A stretch of 64,000 nucleotides of DNA from DASPKW01 sp038244055. Its GTDB lineage: Bacteria; Planctomycetota; Phycisphaerae; Tepidisphaerales; Tepidisphaeraceae. How positions within the stretch are numbered: the stretch's first letter is position 1; every line of letters starts with the position of its first letter. The notes beneath the pieces were generated by a model that was given only the letters and a program-made list of their open reading frames with translations, had not been told where the DNA came from and did not search any database. The DNA lies in NCBI GenBank assembly GCA_038244055.1, contig JBBRTW010000001.1:1-64000 (forward strand), in the 5' to 3' direction. Shown in pieces: positions 61,432 through 64,000 of this stretch. Position numbers and translations under genes: made by a program.

Positions 61432-61777
61432 CGTGTGATTCACCGTCAGCCTTAATTCTCGGCCGTCCCTATGCGCCGGCGTTGCGACCGGGTACAGGTT
61501 GCCGAGAGTACACTAAAACCCCATCTCCCGCCTCGTTTGGATCAACTGCCGCTGGATGTGAACACGCAGGGAATTTCGCCAAGGCAACCGGCACCGATGC
61601 CGCAATTTCCCTGCCCGATGAGACCAATCCAGCGCGAATGCTTGTGCCAACGCTTCGCCACAGCATCGGTTGAGATTACCGGCGAGCCCAATCTACATAG
61701 CCTGCGGCAGGGTTGACCGCCGGGCCGATGGTGAGGAAAACACTGTAAAACAAGGGGAAAATGATCAATTGGCAGGG
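61432..61777. other. Intergenic region without recognised gene
   Basis: About 346 bases upstream of the divergent esterase and the small gene at 61778. No repeat array or promoter pair was identified with confidence. Confidence 0.45.
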
Positions 61778-62026
61778 ATGGGCAGGACTGAGGAAACAAA
61801 GCGGGCGAAGGGGGTCGAACCCTCGACAAACCCGCTGGATTCTGCTGGAAAAGTGACTGCTTTTGACCTGGGTGGCGTGAAAGCGGCACTCGGAGAATTG
61901 GCGGAGTGCCCAATTGACCCCGACTTGACCGACGTGGCGAACGCCTGGCCGACACTGCCGGCCGCGCTCCGGGCGGGCATCGTGGCGATGGTGAATGCAT
62001 CGGCCAGCAACGGGGTCAAGCCATGA
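61778..62026 (+). CDS. Short protein resembling the tail encoded after integrase attachment sites
   Basis: An 82-residue product. Residues about 9-20 (KRAKGVEPSTNPLD) are encoded by a DNA stretch (61801-61850) that looks like the 3' half of a tRNA read from the opposite strand, a pattern seen where an element integrates in a tRNA. The second half (PDLTDVANAWPTLPAALRAG) resembles the short helical end seen on some tyrosine recombinases. The stop overlaps the start of the next gene by ATGA, so the two are coupled. Function unknown. Confidence 0.45.
   Translation: MGRTEETKRAKGVEPSTNPLDSAGKVTAFDLGGVKAALGELAECPIDPDLTDVANAWPTLPAALRAGIVAMVNASASNGVKP
61801..61850 (-). other. tRNA 3'-half-like segment (possible attachment site)
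   Basis: On the minus strand the sequence contains a T-arm-like GAGGGTTCGACCCCCTT, with a 7-base loop, followed by an acceptor-like CGCCCGC. The matching 5' acceptor strand and D-arm are not found upstream, so it is a fragment, not a working tRNA. Confidence 0.35.
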
Positions 62027-62571
62027 GTAAAGCATCAAGCCGGGGTAACGTCTTTTCAGCAGGCCATGCGCCGCCTCCAGCCTTGTTCGATATCAAGCTC
62101 CTGGCGTTCATCCAGAAGCGCGGCGGGCGCGTCAGCGTTCGGGAGCTTTCCCGGAGCCTGGCTACCTGCCGCCATGCCGCAGATGCCCGAAGCCGTCTGG
62201 AGGCCCTGGTGGACGCCGGCATCGGCAACTGGACCTATCTCCGTCCTGGCGCCAAAGGCGGACGGCCGGCTCGGCTGTTCATCCTGACGATTGGGCCTGG
62301 TGCGGTCGAGCCGCTGGTCATGGCGGCCAGGCAGGCATCGACGGTGCGGGGTAGCGCATACACTCGACTGATTGCCCGCGACACGGTGCGATTCTTGAAC
62401 CGCTTCGGCTGCGTGCCCTGCCGGCAAATCTCCGAGGCGCTCTCCCAAGTAACTCGCGCCTTGGACAAAGTTTCGCTCGACGACTTCCCCGCCCCCATGT
62501 TTCGCCGAACCATCCGGATGACCGCCCGAGGAAGTTTCAGCGTTGAATGGGTCAATGTGAGCCCATGGTAA
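62023..62571 (+). CDS. Winged-helix-like hypothetical protein
   Basis: A 182-residue basic protein. Residues about 20-95 (DIKLLAFIQKRGGRVSVREL ... ARSRLEALVDAGIGNWTYLR) look like a winged helix with a wing at GAKGGRPARLFIL. The rest is unassigned; two cysteines (FGCVPCR) may be structural. Its ATG overlaps the stop of the short gene ahead. The setting near a tRNA-like fragment fits genes of an integrated element, but no integrase is present in the window. Confidence 0.55.
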   Translation: MSKASSRGNVFSAGHAPPPALFDIKLLAFIQKRGGRVSVRELSRSLATCRHAADARSRLEALVDAGIGNWTYLRPGAKGGRPARLFILTIGPGAVEPLVMAARQASTVRGSAYTRLIARDTVRFLNRFGCVPCRQISEALSQVTRALDKVSLDDFPAPMFRRTIRMTARGSFSVEWVNVSPW

Positions 62572-62957
62572 CCATGTCGGGGAGTTACTGTTTCCGTGAG
62601 CGATTTCGACTTCGGATTGCGACACAACCACGGGCGGAGCGGGCTGGATGCCGAGTTGTGGCGGAAATGCGCAAACAGGCCCCGCCGCCTGTTTGCGTTT
62701 CATCTCACGCGCATCCGAGGACCCGCGCCCGATTCATTGCCCTAAGCGATCAACTCGCCCTCAATGATAATTCACGCCGGCGCGGCCGATCCGGCATGGA
62801 AATCGTCATCCTGCGCATATTGAAAAACGTGTTAGTCTATATCGGCCATTGACTTACATGAGATGAAGTATGCGCCGAATGCGCTGTCTTGTGTCGCATG
62901 GGTATGGCGGACGATAATCCATCCATCAATTCGAAACACTTCTCGAAGGGAAGAGCG
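62572..62957. other. Intergenic region
   Basis: About 386 bases between the winged-helix-like gene and the NERD gene. It holds a terminator (62670-62700); nothing else was recognised. Confidence 0.5.
62670..62700 (+). terminator. Intrinsic terminator
   Basis: CGCAAACAGG and CCTGTTTGCG form a perfect 10-bp stem with an 8-base loop, followed by TTT. Confidence 0.85.
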
Positions 62958-63734
62958 ATGCCCAGCACACCCGCCGCCAAACGTTCACCGATTAAACAAC
63001 CTTCGCGTCCGCAGGCCGGCGAAAGTTTGATGCACCAGCGCAATATGCGGTTGCTGGACATCGCCTATTTCGTCTTCCTCCCCGCGATCTTCATCATGCT
63101 CGCGGCTTTTGAGTGGCTCCGATACTGGTTCCGGGTCCCGGTTTCGCCCTGGATTCTCACCATCACGGCGTTGGTCGTCGCCACCTACTCTGCAATCCGG
63201 GGCCGAAGGATCTGGCGCGGTTTGGCCGCGCTGGAGCTCGGCCTTCGCGGCGAACGAACCGTGGGCCAGCGTTTGGAGGAGTTGCGGGCAATGGGCTATC
63301 ACGTCTTCCACGACCTGTGCGAGGACGCCTGGAATATCGACCATGTGCTGGTCGGCCCCGGCGGCGTCTTCGCGGTGGAAACCAAGACGATTTCCAAGCC
63401 TAATGACCATGATGCCAAGGTGACCCACGACGGCGAAAAGCTCCTGGTTGATGGCTTTGAGCTCGACCGCGATCCACTCAAGCAGGCGACGGCGGCCGCC
63501 CGCCATGTGCAGAAGGTTCTGCGAGAGCAGACGGGCCAGGATGTGAAGGTCCAAGCCGTGGTGGTATTCCCCGGATGGTTTGTCGAAGGAACTTCACGCA
63601 GCGCGGATGTGTATGTTTCCAATGACAACTATCTGATGAAGCGATTCGAAAACGAGGGCGGTCGCCAGGTCCTCGACCCGCGCGACGTGGATCTTTACGC
63701 GGCGGGAATCGATCGGTATCAGCGACGTACGTGA
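62958..63734 (+). CDS. Membrane-anchored NERD-domain protein
   Basis: A 258-residue protein with two transmembrane helices (about 37-57, IAYFVFLPAIFIMLAAFEW, and 70-88) followed by a NERD (nuclease-related) domain at about 105-235: RGERTVGQRLEELRAMGYHV, NIDHVLVGPGGVFAVETKT, with D and E-x-K of the PD-(D/E)XK nuclease core. The start at 62958 has a GAAGGGAAGAG sequence upstream. NERD proteins are suspected DNA-processing or defence nucleases; no defence genes are nearby. It may have been brought in with the genes before it. Confidence 0.82.
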   Translation: MPSTPAAKRSPIKQPSRPQAGESLMHQRNMRLLDIAYFVFLPAIFIMLAAFEWLRYWFRVPVSPWILTITALVVATYSAIRGRRIWRGLAALELGLRGERTVGQRLEELRAMGYHVFHDLCEDAWNIDHVLVGPGGVFAVETKTISKPNDHDAKVTHDGEKLLVDGFELDRDPLKQATAAARHVQKVLREQTGQDVKVQAVVVFPGWFVEGTSRSADVYVSNDNYLMKRFENEGGRQVLDPRDVDLYAAGIDRYQRRT

Positions 63735-63745
63735 TGGGCAGAGCG

Positions 63746-64000
63746 CTATCCCAAGGGTTTGAATAGCAGTTCCGTACCGATGGTCTTGATCAGCTCATTG
63801 AGGTAGGAGTCGATGTATTGCAGGCATTGCGCCTGATCGGTCGAGCCGACTTCCGAAAAGACCACCCGTAAAGTCGTGTGTTTATCGCGGACTGCGGCGA
63901 ACGCCGCGGCGGTTGCCTGCACGCCATCTGCGGTCACTAGGAGGCGCAATACTGCTTCGAGGCAGACGATGCGACAGCGCAGCGCATCCCGCACGGCCTG
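63746..64000 (-). CDS. Partial hypothetical protein (5' end outside window)
   Basis: The frame is open to the window edge on the minus strand; 84 residues are visible. They are mixed helix and strand with TTLRVVFSEVGSTDQAQCLQ and LNELIKTIGTELL near the end. No family is recognised. It converges with the NERD gene with an 11-base gap. Confidence 0.5.
   Translation of the reverse strand, partial: QAVRDALRCRIVCLEAVLRLLVTADGVQATAAAFAAVRDKHTTLRVVFSEVGSTDQAQCLQYIDSYLNELIKTIGTELLFKPLG

Noticed and set aside
61801..61890. A complete tRNA gene on the minus strand
   Set aside because: Only T-arm and 3' acceptor-like bases are present; the 5' acceptor and D-arm are missing.

Overview
The window reads as chromosomal DNA (high GC, mostly 60 % or more by eye) from a Gram-negative planctomycete, most likely class Phycisphaerae. 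The pointers are a DUF1559-type prepilin protein with the [20 protein letters not shown] leader, several DUF1080/DUF6807/DUF4159 and squalene-repeat secreted proteins, bactofilins, an OprB porin, a divergent PurM and a rich set of secreted sugar enzymes. Assignment to the class is inference from family content, not from a marker tree.

Layout. 1-3014: the end of a zinc-type dehydrogenase, a four-helix-bundle (23S rRNA intervening-sequence type) gene enclosed by 35-bp inverted heptamer arrays, a QueC-like protein and a GAF-PP2C phosphatase. 3129-9598: an ABC ATPase, a family 2 glycosyltransferase, UDP-glucuronate decarboxylase, a GbsR-type regulator with its operator, and a large secreted squalene-repeat/DUF4159 protein. 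9694-14702 (minus): MFS transporter, Rpn/DUF4351 nuclease-like protein, Tat-exported sugar isomerase-like protein, PH-domain, EVE and YlbF proteins. 14955-21046: a sulfur block with ThiF-like E1, cysteine synthase, JAMM protease, CysK, VapBC, PAPS reductase, a small membrane protein and a PHP phosphatase. 21124-28474 (minus): Kelch, TonB, outer-membrane barrel, squalene-repeat and two bactofilin genes. 28882-28954: tRNA-Lys(CTT). 29313-39831: GH5, DUF6807, transglutaminase-like and DUF1080 proteins, PurM, a 44-residue gene, DUF1559 prepilin and OprB porin. 39889-50441: CYTH protein, LeuRS, PilZ protein with a sigma-28-like promoter, a membrane PP2C phosphatase and a large zinc metalloprotease. 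50595-53256: WaaP-like double kinase and heptosyltransferase. 53363-56884: an arsenic operon with a clear promoter/operator (arsR, arsC, acr3, DGC protein, arsM). 57708-61431: GH127 and a PHB-type esterase. 61778-63734: short genes near a tRNA-like fragment, and a NERD protein.

The most unusual signal is scattered over the whole window: at least 17 short arrays of exact 7-bp period (plus 9-bp and 10-bp variants) with different words at different places, often as inverted pairs, nearly always touching a gene border. One pair forms the ends of the four-helix-bundle gene cassette; one lies in frame inside leuS. The second strong signal is acr3, whose translationally coupled start is in the wrong frame but carries a perfect A-AAA-AAC slippery heptamer that would restore it.
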